Part shown: positions 49,421 through 56,990 of the stretch, piece by piece
Layout of the letters: every line of letters begins with the position of its first letter
Numbering within the stretch: position 1 is the first letter of the stretch
NCBI GenBank assembly: GCA_963741495.1
Contig: CAVUID010000012.1
Span: 186,001-250,000, forward strand
DNA: 64,000 nt
Source of the DNA: Sulfurimicrobium sp963741495
GTDB taxonomy: Bacteria; Pseudomonadota; Gammaproteobacteria; Burkholderiales; Sulfuricellaceae
Direction: 5' to 3'
Translations under genes and position numbers: made by a program
Notes under the pieces: generated by a model
Told to the model about the DNA's origin: nothing
Database searches by the model: none
What the model saw: only the letters and a program-made list of their open reading frames with translations

Positions 49421-49462
49421 CGAATAACGGGGTAAATCCCCATTTACCGGAAGGAGCAGAAA

Positions 49463-49690
49463 ATGAACATCAGCGACGTCATGATCCATATCCCTGAAAA
49501 TCTGGATACAGAGGCACGCAGTGCGCTTGAATCCAGGATGCGCGATCTTGAAGGCGTGATCGCACCGCGCTTCAACCCCGGCAGAGAACACCTGCTGGTG
49601 GTGGCTTTCGATCCAGACAAGACGCGCCCAGCCGACTTGTTAAGTGTGGTAAAAACAGCCGGCTATACCGCTCAACTGGTGGGCGTGTAA
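49463..49690 (+). CDS. HMA-like small protein lacking the metal-binding cysteines
   Basis: A 75-residue protein with a ferredoxin-like beta-alpha-beta pattern: MIHIPENLDTEARSALESRM, GVIAPRFNPGREHLLVVAFD, DLLSVVKTAGYTAQLVGV. The end resembles heavy-metal-associated domains, but the CXXC site is missing. AAGGAG precedes the ATG. It is probably controlled by the adjacent TetR regulator. Function is unknown. Confidence 0.75.
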   Translation: MNISDVMIHIPENLDTEARSALESRMRDLEGVIAPRFNPGREHLLVVAFDPDKTRPADLLSVVKTAGYTAQLVGV

Positions 49691-49755
49691 ATAGCACGCG
49701 AGCAAGGAGTTGGCATCGGCAGCGAAATCGTTTACAGCCGAGAAAGGAAATCGAC

Positions 49756-49914
49756 ATGAATATCTCCCTGTCTGGCATCCGCCTTTCCTCCAGTGCACGG
49801 CACGCACTGGGCAAACGAAGCACGCCTCTTCAGTCCGTGATTTTGCGACTTCGTCTGCTCCCTCCCCTTCAAGGGGCGGGATGGGGCGGGGACGGGTGCA
49901 ACACCTGCTATTAA
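49756..49914 (+). pseudogene. truncated ORF broken by a dispersed repeat
   Basis: An ATG with AAGGA seven bases upstream opens MNISLSGIRLSSSARHALGK and runs into a GC-rich repeat at 49858, ending at TAA 49912-49914. The N-terminal 35 codons may be the start of a third gene in the TetR-controlled unit; the rest is repeat sequence. Low confidence. Confidence 0.3.
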
Positions 49915-49953
49915 CCCATCCCCCACCTAACCTCCCCCTTGAAAGGGGAGGAA
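49858..49953. repeat. GC-rich inverted repeat (CTCCCCTTGAAGGGG family)
   Basis: Left arm CTCCCTCCCCTTCAAGGGGC continues to 49897 and is complementary to 49914-49953 (ACCCATCCCCCACCTAACCT onwards). Elements with this sequence pattern are common dispersed repeats in proteobacterial genomes. A small hairpin CCCCTTCAAGGGG lies in each arm. Confidence 0.7.
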
Positions 49954-50013
49954 CTTTTCCGCAGTCAGCGCCAATCAAAATAGCCAAGTTTCCATTCACG
50001 GAGGACCCGACAT

Positions 50014-50181
50014 CTAGCCCGGATATTGCATGAATTCACCGCGCCCTCGCTTGTCTTTTGTTTCGTATGAAAATCTTGTTCAGTCGGGCGTATGAATAAC
50101 TACGCCGCTCCTTCTCAAAATTTCCCTACAAAACAAAATCCTGCGCGATCATCGCGAAAATTCATGCAATATCCGGGCTAG
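50014..50181. mobile_element. 168-bp MITE-like element with CTAG ends
   Basis: Perfect 23-base terminal inverted repeats, beginning CTAGCCCGGATATTGCATGA at 50014 and ending in its complement at about 50180, surround about 120 bases without a gene. CTAG at each end can be read as a 4-base target duplication. The right end supplies the stop codon region of the VF530-like gene. A second element of nearly identical length with CTAG ends lies at 55175-55341, though its arms differ. Confidence 0.65.
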
Positions 50182-50411
50182 GAGATGCAGGCCTGTTGCA
50201 AATACAACTGCTCCACTTTATGGCGCGCCCAGGGCGTTCTGCGTAAAAACTTCAGGCTGGATTTGATGCTGGGGTCGTGCGTAAAGCAGCGAATCGGCAC
50301 AGCAACCCCCATTGCCTCCCACCCCATGGTCTCGGACAGTCGCGTGACGATCGCTTCCAGGGTGATGCCCTCCAGACTGGGAGGGCTTGCTGATTTTTTG
50401 ACGGCATCCAT
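50178..50411 (-). CDS. VF530-like DNA-binding protein (DUF2132)
   Basis: A 77-residue protein with the VF530/DUF2132 sequence GITLEAIVTRLSETMGWEAM and RCFTHDPSIKSSLKFLRRTP, a small helical fold that is proposed to bind DNA. The length is usual, though its TAG stop lies at the very end of the neighbouring mobile element, so the final residues may not be original. It is divergent from the pseudouridine synthase-like gene. Confidence 0.9.
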   Translation of the reverse strand: MDAVKKSASPPSLEGITLEAIVTRLSETMGWEAMGVAVPIRCFTHDPSIKSSLKFLRRTPWARHKVEQLYLQQACIS

Positions 50412-50485
50412 GCTTGCATTTTACAGGCGATAGCCTGGCTTGCGCGTTTACAATGGGTGTCTTTAGTTTTCCGGTTGCATGAACC

Positions 50486-51190
50486 ATGACAGACCCTGTT
50501 CGTCTCGCAAAACGCCTTGCCGAATTAGTCCCCTGCTCTCGCCGGGAAGCCGAGCTTTATATCGCAGGCGGCTGGGTCACGGTTGACGGAGAAGTTGTTG
50601 AAGAACCGCAGTTCAGAGTGTCGCAGCAGAAGGTTGAGCTCCATCCCGAAGCCCGCCTCTCGCCGCTAGAGCCGGTGACCATCCTGCTGCACCAGCCGCC
50701 AGACACCGACGCCGCGCAGCAACTGATTGGCGCCGACACGCGGATGACAGACGACGCCTCCGGCATCCACATGCTCAAGCAGCATTTTACCCGGCTGACG
50801 CAAGGCATCCCGTTAGAGGCCCATGCCGGCGGCCTCTCGGTATTTACCCAGGACTGGCGCGTAGCGCGCAAGCTGAACGAAGATGCCGCCACCCTTGAGC
50901 AGGAATACATTGTGGAAGTTGCAGGAGAGATTCACCCCGATGGCCTCAAGCTTCTCAACCACGGGCTCAGTTTTAATGGCCGGACGCTGCCCCCGATCAA
51001 GGTCAGCTGGCAAAATGAAACCCGCTTGCGCTTCGCCCTCAAGGGCATGCAACCGGGCCAGATCGTGCATATGTGCAAGCGTGTCGGACTGGAGGTTCTA
51101 TCCATGAAACGAATCAGGATAGGGCGTGTATCGATGGGCAAACTGCCGCCGGGGCAATGGCGTTACCTGATGCCGCATGAGCGGTTTTGA
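50486..51190 (+). CDS. RluF-like pseudouridine synthase homologue with altered active site
   Basis: A 234-residue protein with an N-terminal S4 RNA-binding domain (RLAKRLAELVPCSRREAELY, GGWVTVDGEVV) and an RsuA/RluF-type catalytic domain. In the family the active-site aspartate lies in GRLDxxTxGL; the aligned stretch here is PLEAHAGGLSVFTQD, with glutamate in place of the aspartate and no arginine before it. Later parts (EQEYIVEVAGEI, RIRIGRVSMGKLPPGQWR) are conserved. It may bind rRNA without making pseudouridine. Confidence 0.85.
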   Translation: MTDPVRLAKRLAELVPCSRREAELYIAGGWVTVDGEVVEEPQFRVSQQKVELHPEARLSPLEPVTILLHQPPDTDAAQQLIGADTRMTDDASGIHMLKQHFTRLTQGIPLEAHAGGLSVFTQDWRVARKLNEDAATLEQEYIVEVAGEIHPDGLKLLNHGLSFNGRTLPPIKVSWQNETRLRFALKGMQPGQIVHMCKRVGLEVLSMKRIRIGRVSMGKLPPGQWRYLMPHERF

Positions 51191-51213
51191 GCCCCCCCTG
51201 AAAAGTGTGCACA

Positions 51214-51349
51214 GTCATTGCGAGCGCAGCGAAGCAATCTTGTTTTTCAACGATTTGTGAGATTGCTTCGTCACTGAGAGTGCCTCATATACGATTCCAC
51301 ACGAACTTCAGTTCGTAGTGGATCGGAATCCCCTTATGGGGTAATGACC
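51214..51349. repeat. dispersed repeat (CATTGCGAGCGCAGCGAAGC family)
   Basis: GTCATTGCGAGCGCAGCGAA and the next seven bases (51214-51240) are followed by the opposing AGATTGCTTCGTCAC (51260-51274), and GGGGTAATGAC closes the stretch at 51339-51349. Similar GCGAAGCAATC repeats are common in proteobacterial genomes. A second small hairpin, ACGAACTTCAGTTCGT, lies at 51302-51317. No gene is seen here. Confidence 0.65.
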
Positions 51350-51412
51350 ACTAATTCAGTGGGTTTCTACCCCCCACCGCAAGCGTCCATTCAAGCCAAT
51401 CTAAACCAATTC

Positions 51413-51923
51413 TCAGAACAAGGGAATAAGCTTGTACCCCTGAGTCTGCCATCCGATCAGTGAAATAAAACCATCGCCCACCAGCGTCAGGCCGGGCAAT
51501 ACGGTTTCGTTGGGCACCTTGAATACCTTGGTAGCGATGGCGCAGATTTCCTGCCGGACTCCGAGTTGGTCCAGCTCTTTTACCCGCTCGGCAATCGCCT
51601 TGAGTGCGTCGCCCTGCTCCAGTTCCAGTTCGCCATCCGGCGCGGTGCGTCAGAAAACGCACAGTCGGCCCGATGTAGACGATGACAAAGCTGGGTTTTA
51701 CGCCTTGCCGAATCAGCCCGGCATGGGTGCCCTTGATGATTTCAAGATAGAAAGCGGTTTTCTTTGCATCGCTGAAATCGATCAGGAATACGCCCTTGCC
51801 TTCCTTCACGCCCTGCAGTGCGGCAGCGTCGTTTATCGGGGCGGAGGCCGCCACCTGTACCGGGAGCAACGGGGCGAAGAGCATCAAGCAAAGAATCAGC
51901 ATGCGCTGGAAAGTCATTTTCAT
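51413..51923 (-). pseudogene. DsrE-family exported protein, frameshifted
   Basis: The N-terminal part from 51923 (or the better spaced ATG at 51917) has a signal peptide ending VAASA and the DsrE-like stretch FLIDFSDAKKTAFYLEIIKG and PSFVIVYIGPTVRFLT. The frame then shifts at about 51644-51648. One base removed restores APDGELELEQGDALKAIAER and GDGFISLIGWQTQGYKLIPL, ending at TGA 51413. Intact, it would be about 169 residues. As read, the ORF continues wrongly to 51351. DsrE-fold proteins take part in sulfur transfer; the role here is unknown. Confidence 0.8.
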
Positions 51924-51942
51924 TCTCCTGTGGGGTGTTGGT

Positions 51943-52173
51943 TCATTTTTCTGGAATGGTGATTGATGCGTTAAATGCACTCAGGTCGACCAGGCTGCAA
52001 CTGGTCTTGCGCGTTGCCTGGCAGCCCTCATCGCCGGGCTGGTTTTCAAAGGAACAGGCACGCTCCTGCAGCATGTCCCAATCTTCATCGGCATACATCT
52101 GCCGGGGAAGATTGGGCGGGAAATACACGCAGCCGAAGCACAGCTCGTGCGGCTCGGCGATCTTTTCTGACAT
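51943..52173 (-). CDS. cysteine-rich protein of unknown function (76 aa)
   Basis: A 76-residue protein, MSEKIAEPHELCFGCVYFPP at the start, with six cysteines (CFGC, ERACSFE, EGCQATRKTSCSL), suggesting a zinc or Fe-S site. The start at 52173 is chosen because the longer frame runs through the operator. It is first in a two-gene unit with the DsrE-family gene 19 bases downstream, and the TetR palindrome sits directly upstream. No family is recognised. Confidence 0.7.
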   Translation of the reverse strand: MSEKIAEPHELCFGCVYFPPNLPRQMYADEDWDMLQERACSFENQPGDEGCQATRKTSCSLVDLSAFNASITIPEK

Positions 52174-52208
52174 GGTCGTGCAGCACTCCGTTTTCTTCCG
52201 TCTAAAAA

Positions 52209-52232
52209 TGAACGTTCGTTCGAAATGAACGT
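52209..52232. promoter_or_regulatory. TetR operator before the Cys-rich/DsrE unit
   Basis: TGAACGTTCGTTCGAAATGA followed by ACGT contains inverted arms ACGTTC (52212-52217) and GAACGT (52227-52232). It shares TGAACGTTC-TTC with the perfect palindrome at 52860-52875 in the regulator's own promoter. Confidence 0.65.
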
Positions 52233-52251
52233 AAAAAAACACGACCCGGAA

Positions 52252-52842
52252 TCAGGCCGCGATACCCCGCCAGGCACATTCCCAGACAGCATCCAGCCTG
52301 TCCGGGAGCGGTTCGGCAAGTACTCCATCAAGTCGCGCAGTGATCAGTCGTATGGCGCCGCCGAAAAGGCACGAGGTGGCCACCATGACATCCATCTGGC
52401 GAATTTCTCCCTTGTCCATGCCTTCCTGAACAAATGTCCGCATGGTTTCGAAAGGTTTGGAAGAGCACACCGGGCGCTCGCTTGGCAGGAAATCCCGATG
52501 CTTTGCATACAACATGAAATCCATGGCGTCACGGTTCGATTCCGTGAATTCAAACAGCATGGACATGACGGCGCGGCACCGATCATGCGCTGTGGAATTG
52601 TCATGAGCGATACGCGCCAGTTCATCCTCCAGCCACTCCATCAGGCTCAGATAAAGCGCACGCGCCACATCTTCCTTGTCCTTGAAGTGATGATAGATGG
52701 AGCCTACGCTGACCTGCGCAGCCCGGGCCATATCGGGCACAGTCGTGCTGAAATAGCCACGCTGCGTAAACAGTCGCAGCGCAGCAGCAATTATTTTCTC
52801 TCTGATTTGGCCGGGCTGAACATTGGCAGGCGTGCGAGCCAT
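52252..52842 (-). CDS. TetR-family transcriptional regulator
   Basis: A 196-residue regulator with the helix-turn-helix TVPDMARAAQVSVGSIYHHF at about residues 34-53, followed by a ligand-binding helical domain. It is followed by the Cys-rich/DsrE unit on the same strand. Palindromes of the same sequence lie before this gene and before that unit, so it probably represses both. The ligand is unknown; two cysteines in the C-terminal domain (HDRCRAV, RPVCSSK) might allow thiol sensing, which is inference. Confidence 0.92.
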   Translation of the reverse strand: MARTPANVQPGQIREKIIAAALRLFTQRGYFSTTVPDMARAAQVSVGSIYHHFKDKEDVARALYLSLMEWLEDELARIAHDNSTAHDRCRAVMSMLFEFTESNRDAMDFMLYAKHRDFLPSERPVCSSKPFETMRTFVQEGMDKGEIRQMDVMVATSCLFGGAIRLITARLDGVLAEPLPDRLDAVWECAWRGIAA

Positions 52843-52859
52843 GGGGAAATCCAGATATC

Positions 52860-52875
52860 GAATGAACGTTCATTC
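52860..52875. promoter_or_regulatory. palindromic operator of the TetR gene
   Basis: GAATGAACGTTCATTC is a perfect 16-base palindrome, 18 bases before the TetR start codon and next to the AT-rich stretch TATTATATTATGATG. It is the likely autoregulatory site. Confidence 0.75.
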
Positions 52876-52926
52876 ATATTATATTATGATGACGCTTGTT
52901 CGCAACCCCCTCTTTCAGGCTGCCAC

Positions 52927-54996
52927 TCAAGTTTTAGGCTCATAAAACCTGATCTGATTGCGCCCGGCCTCCTTGGCCTGGTACATCGCCGCGTCCGCCT
53001 GCATGAGAATCTCTTCAACACCGACTTCGTGATCGATAAACAATGTGATGCCAATACTCGCGGTGCAATGATGTTCAACTATGATTTCCGCCTGTTCATC
53101 GCGCTGTAATTTCAGCACAAAAGGCCTGTCCAGCGCGACACGGATTTTCTCCCCAACAATGCCAGCCTGCGAGGCCGATTCGGTTTTCCCCTCGTCCAGT
53201 TCGCTGAGTATCACCACGAATTCATCTCCCCCGAAACGCGCGGCCGTATCCATTTCACGCACACAATGGACAATGCGCTGCGCCACTTCCACCAGCAGCA
53301 AATCACCCACACTATGCCCGTGCTCATCGTTGAGCGGTTTGAAGTTATCCAGATCGAGAAACATCACCGCGCCATAACGACCACTGCGCTTGCTGGCAGC
53401 CATGATTTTGTCCAGCCGGTCGGTCAGCAGGCGGCGATTTGGAAGTTGCGTCAGGCTGTCGTAGAAGGCCAGCATATTGATTTTCTCTTCAGCAGCCTTG
53501 CGTTCCGTGATGTCATAAAAGATAACCAGATGCATTCCAGAAAAATGCATCTGAAGTGGGGTTGCGCTGATGATGAAAGTACGCACCGAGCCATCCTTGC
53601 AGCGGATGTTCACCTCCATCGAAGGGATGTCTCCGTTGGAGCGCTTCGCTTCATCCAGATTGTTCTGCCAGGTTTCAGCCGCCCATTGCCGATATTTCGG
53701 GTCTGGGTAAGCAAGAGTCCACCAGTCTGCCAGTGAGGGAATGTCGTCCGTGGTGTAACCCAGCGTTTGAACAAACGCTGGGTTCAGAAAGGTAATATTG
53801 CCCTGAGCATCATTCAGTGCAAACGGCACGGGCGTGGCTTCAATGATGGCACTGAATCTGGCCTCACTTTCCCGTAAAGCATCTTCCGCCTGCTTGCGCC
53901 TCAAGGTGGTGAGCGCGATGAGCCAGGCGGCAAGCGCAAGCAATAGGTAAACGGATGACTGTATGACCCGGCCAATGGGTTGATTGTATATGGCGGCACC
54001 AGCAATGTTTGCCCGAGGAACAAACGACACGATTTTCCATTGGTATTCATGCGCCGTCAGGTCCTGTGGGCTGGGCGCATTTTCCAGGGGCGAGTCCGGC
54101 GTCAGGACATGACCGGGCAACAGCGGGTAAACCGTGGCAAAGACAAACAAGCCCCGATCTGTCAACAGCGACCCTTGTTCGGTGGCGGAGATGGTGGCCC
54201 ATTCTTCGGCAAAATCACGCCCGAAAGTGTGCTCGTTATTGCCCAGCATGAAGCCCCACTCATCCTCGCGCCTGGTGCTGCTTAGCCAGTAGCCGTCACG
54301 ATTGAGCAGCATGCCGCGATGTGGCCCGCCCTCTTGCATCACCACATGAAAGCGCTGTAGCAATTCACGCCCGAAATAATTGAGCACGATCACGCCGCGC
54401 TTGCGCCCCGCGCTATCGAATACCGGCGTACCGAAACGGATCATCGGCTTGTTGGGGATCTCGACGATGCCATGTTCAACATTCAGGTCCAGTGGCGAGA
54501 TAAATGCCTCACCCTGGTCGAGCTTGAGCGTATCGCGAAAGTAAGGGCGTTCCGCCTTGTTCTGCAACTGCTCGGGCGGCACGATCGCAGGCTTGCCGGC
54601 GTTGTAATTGACACGGATTACTTCCTGTCCGTCTGCATCAATGTAGCGCATCTGATCGTAGTGCTGCCCGCCCCGCATCAGCACCATAAAAAGCCTCTCC
54701 AGCTCCTCTCGCTGCGCAGGGTTGCCGCTATCCAGATACCAGCGCAGCAGAGGCAGGCTGGAAATGACGCGCAGCTCGGTACTGACCGCCGAAAAATCCT
54801 GCATGATCTGCGCGCTGGCAAATGCAATGCGGGCTCTCTCTTTTCCCTCGATTTCCTTCGCCTGCTTTTGTTCGTCAAGCCGAATGCCCGACAGCAGAAT
54901 GATGGTAAAAACGCTAACGATGGGCAGGTAAATCAGCGCGAAGCGTCTGAGTAACGCAAGGAATGGAACACCGTCATCAGGACGAGTTAACGGCAC
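52927..54996 (-). CDS. membrane-bound diguanylate cyclase with PAS domain
   Basis: A 689-residue protein that makes c-di-GMP. TM1 is at about residues 16-36 and TM2 at about 345-363, enclosing a periplasmic dCache/CHASE-like sensor of 300 residues. A cytoplasmic PAS domain follows (ATPVPFALNDAQGNITFLNP), then the GGDEF domain (LTQLPNRRLLTDRLD, RFGGDEFVVIL). The inhibitory I-site RxxD is present as REMD five residues before GGDEF, so product feedback is expected. There is no EAL domain. The gene is monocistronic. Confidence 0.94.
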   Translation of the reverse strand: MPLTRPDDGVPFLALLRRFALIYLPIVSVFTIILLSGIRLDEQKQAKEIEGKERARIAFASAQIMQDFSAVSTELRVISSLPLLRWYLDSGNPAQREELERLFMVLMRGGQHYDQMRYIDADGQEVIRVNYNAGKPAIVPPEQLQNKAERPYFRDTLKLDQGEAFISPLDLNVEHGIVEIPNKPMIRFGTPVFDSAGRKRGVIVLNYFGRELLQRFHVVMQEGGPHRGMLLNRDGYWLSSTRREDEWGFMLGNNEHTFGRDFAEEWATISATEQGSLLTDRGLFVFATVYPLLPGHVLTPDSPLENAPSPQDLTAHEYQWKIVSFVPRANIAGAAIYNQPIGRVIQSSVYLLLALAAWLIALTTLRRKQAEDALRESEARFSAIIEATPVPFALNDAQGNITFLNPAFVQTLGYTTDDIPSLADWWTLAYPDPKYRQWAAETWQNNLDEAKRSNGDIPSMEVNIRCKDGSVRTFIISATPLQMHFSGMHLVIFYDITERKAAEEKINMLAFYDSLTQLPNRRLLTDRLDKIMAASKRSGRYGAVMFLDLDNFKPLNDEHGHSVGDLLLVEVAQRIVHCVREMDTAARFGGDEFVVILSELDEGKTESASQAGIVGEKIRVALDRPFVLKLQRDEQAEIIVEHHCTASIGITLFIDHEVGVEEILMQADAAMYQAKEAGRNQIRFYEPKT

Positions 54997-55105
54997 ATGG
55001 CCTCCATGTGTTTAGCGAACCATAAGCGGTAATACATCATGAACGCCCTCTCAAGCTCTAGTGTAGTGCTTTTGAATATGGGAACTTATTCACTGAGCCT
55101 GACAT

Positions 55106-55123
55106 GTCGGTCTGAAGACCGAC
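55106..55123. repeat. small perfect hairpin GTCGGTCT-GA-AGACCGAC
   Basis: GTCGGTCTGAAGACCGAC folds into an 8-bp perfect stem. It is flanked by CATGT and CTACC and is of the type found as a dispersed repeat. It lies upstream of the diguanylate cyclase, outside any gene. Confidence 0.5.
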
Positions 55124-55174
55124 CTACCACACCAGATTTCACGCGGCGATAAGTTGCCAACAGAATGAAGCACT

Positions 55175-55341
55175 CTAGTGGTCTGCTTCCGAAATATCGA
55201 GACATGAAACGGCGTCTTTTGCCACGTGGCGGCGTTGCTCGTCGTTGCCATAGAGCTTGCTATGTCGCCTCCTCGCACCTTGCCACGCGACAAAATCCAT
55301 CCGTTTCATTTTGTCCCTCTATTTCGAAAGCAGACCACTAG
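55175..55341. mobile_element. 167-bp MITE-like element with CTAG ends
   Basis: Terminal arms CTAGTGGTCTGCTTCCGAAA (from 55175) and TTTCGAAAGCAGACCACTAG (to 55341) match with one mismatch. The inner sequence also contains loosely complementary parts (ATGAAACGG / CCGTTTCAT). No transposase gene is present. Length and CTAG ends match the element at 50014-50181, but the arms are unrelated in sequence. It fills most of the gap between the cyclase and the transglycosylase gene. Confidence 0.65.
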
Positions 55342-55401
55342 CCACGCATCTTTCATTAACCCTAAACCGGCTGTTCTCCCCCACGCCATCATTCAAGCTA
55401 C

Positions 55402-56730
55402 TTATTTTCGTGCGCCAGCCGCCATTACCGCCTCATAGGCCGATGTACCAACATAACCATCGGCATCGAGCCTATTGGCCCGCTGAAAATCGCGCAGGGC
55501 GCGGCGGGTATTGGGACCGGCCAAACCATCTGGCTGCCCTGAATCATACCCCAGCGCATTCAGCTCGGCTTGCAGTTCGCGAGTTTGCGCGCGGGACAAG
55601 GGCACATTGCCTTCAGGCCAGGGCCCGATAATGGGGCCGCCGCCGGCAATACGTTCAGCGAGATGCGCAACGCCGAGCGCATACGAGGTGGAATTGTTAT
55701 AGCGCTTGATCACCCGGAAATTCTGGAATGTCAGGAACCCCGGCCCGGCCCGGCCTGCAGGCAGTTCCAGCCTTGCGGCCCGCACCCGGTCTTCGGCTGC
55801 CCAGGGCGCATTGCCGACTCGAAGCAACCCGAGCTTCTCCCATTCGCTGACCAGCAGGCTGCGCTCCGGGTCCCACTGGTCCAGATCAAATTTCTCGGGA
55901 AGCAGCATTTCCACAACCACCGGCGCGCCGGCCTGCCAGCCAGCCCCCCGGAGCAAATTGGCCGCAGACGCCAGCGCATCAAACTCGTCCGTCCAGATGT
56001 TGCGGCGGCCATCGCCATCCCAGTCAGCGGACCATTCCAGATAAGTCGTCGGCATGAATTGTGTCTGACCCATTGCGCCAGCCCAGGAGCCGGTAAGCTG
56101 ATCGCGAGTCGCAAAGCCGCGGTCGATCATTTGCGCTGCGGCAATGATCTGCCCCTCCGCCCAGTCGCGGCGGCGCCCTTCCCAGGCCAAAGTTGCCAGG
56201 GATTGAACGACATCATTGTCGCCCGTGGTCGCGCCGTAGGCGCTTTCCAGTCCCCAGACGGCGAGCAGAATTTCTGCGCGCACACCATAATGCCCGGCAA
56301 TCGCATCAATAGTTTCACGATGCGCCGCATAGGCCTTCTGCCCGTTGGAGATGCGCAAACCGGATGCCGCAATATCGAGATAGGACCAGATCGGACGGAC
56401 AAACTCCGGCTGGCTCTGGTCACGCTCGATGATGCGTTCATCGGGCTCAAGTCCATCCAGCATTGACGCGACCGTCTCGGCTCTGGCGCCGGATTGACTT
56501 AACCGGACGCGGAAACCGGCAAGCCATTCGGAAAAGCTCTCGCTTTCCGGCTTTGCTGCCGCCTGGGCCACGCTGCTCGCATCACAACTGACACATGCTG
56601 CGGGTGCCGGGGGCTGACTTCGAGGAACGGCGGACTCGACCTCTCGCTCACTTGTCGCACAACCAAATATTGTCAGCGTAACCGCCAATCCGGCTGCTTT
56701 TGCAGCCCCACCCATATTGAAGTTTCTCAT
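55402..56730 (-). CDS. lytic murein transglycosylase with peptidoglycan-binding domain (MltB-like)
   Basis: A 442-residue lipoprotein. The signal ends in a lipobox, TLTIFGC, at about residue 24. An SLT_2/MltB domain (about residues 68-355) includes the catalytic glutamate in VWGLESAYGATTGDN and the conserved SWAGAMGQTQFMPTTY. A C-terminal peptidoglycan-binding domain (about 375-435) reads RELQAELNALGYDSGQPDGL. It cleaves glycan strands in the periplasm, probably anchored to the outer membrane. It is divergent from the msr operon. Confidence 0.95.
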   Translation of the reverse strand: MRNFNMGGAAKAAGLAVTLTIFGCATSEREVESAVPRSQPPAPAACVSCDASSVAQAAAKPESESFSEWLAGFRVRLSQSGARAETVASMLDGLEPDERIIERDQSQPEFVRPIWSYLDIAASGLRISNGQKAYAAHRETIDAIAGHYGVRAEILLAVWGLESAYGATTGDNDVVQSLATLAWEGRRRDWAEGQIIAAAQMIDRGFATRDQLTGSWAGAMGQTQFMPTTYLEWSADWDGDGRRNIWTDEFDALASAANLLRGAGWQAGAPVVVEMLLPEKFDLDQWDPERSLLVSEWEKLGLLRVGNAPWAAEDRVRAARLELPAGRAGPGFLTFQNFRVIKRYNNSTSYALGVAHLAERIAGGGPIIGPWPEGNVPLSRAQTRELQAELNALGYDSGQPDGLAGPNTRRALRDFQRANRLDADGYVGTSAYEAVMAAGARK

Positions 56731-56902
56731 TCGGCCTCATTTACGTTCCCGTCCGCCTTCTGCGTAAGGTGCAAAATAGATGTGATAAATCAGCATACCC
56801 GATTTACCCGTTTTCCAGAAAAACCCCGCACGCCCATTGTTCTTTCAGGCCCGGAAACATGCTCAAGCCACCGCCAGCATCGTCTACCCATCTCACCCGG
56901 GA

Positions 56903-56931
56903 TGTAACCTTTTTCCGGCCTGTGCCGAATA
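56903..56931 (+). promoter_or_regulatory. ECF-type promoter of the msrB-dipZ-msrA operon
   Basis: TGTAACC (56903-56909), 16 bases beginning TTTTT, then CGAATA (56926-56931), 59 bases before the msrB ATG. It is the same bipartite motif, spacing and T-run as that at 46658-46686 by the sigF-nrsF locus, so the operon is probably part of the SigF regulon. Confidence 0.75.
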
Positions 56932-56990
56932 CCTCGGCAAAGATGGCAAGCCATCGTATTTTCAATAAATACTTTTCGAGGTGAAAGATC

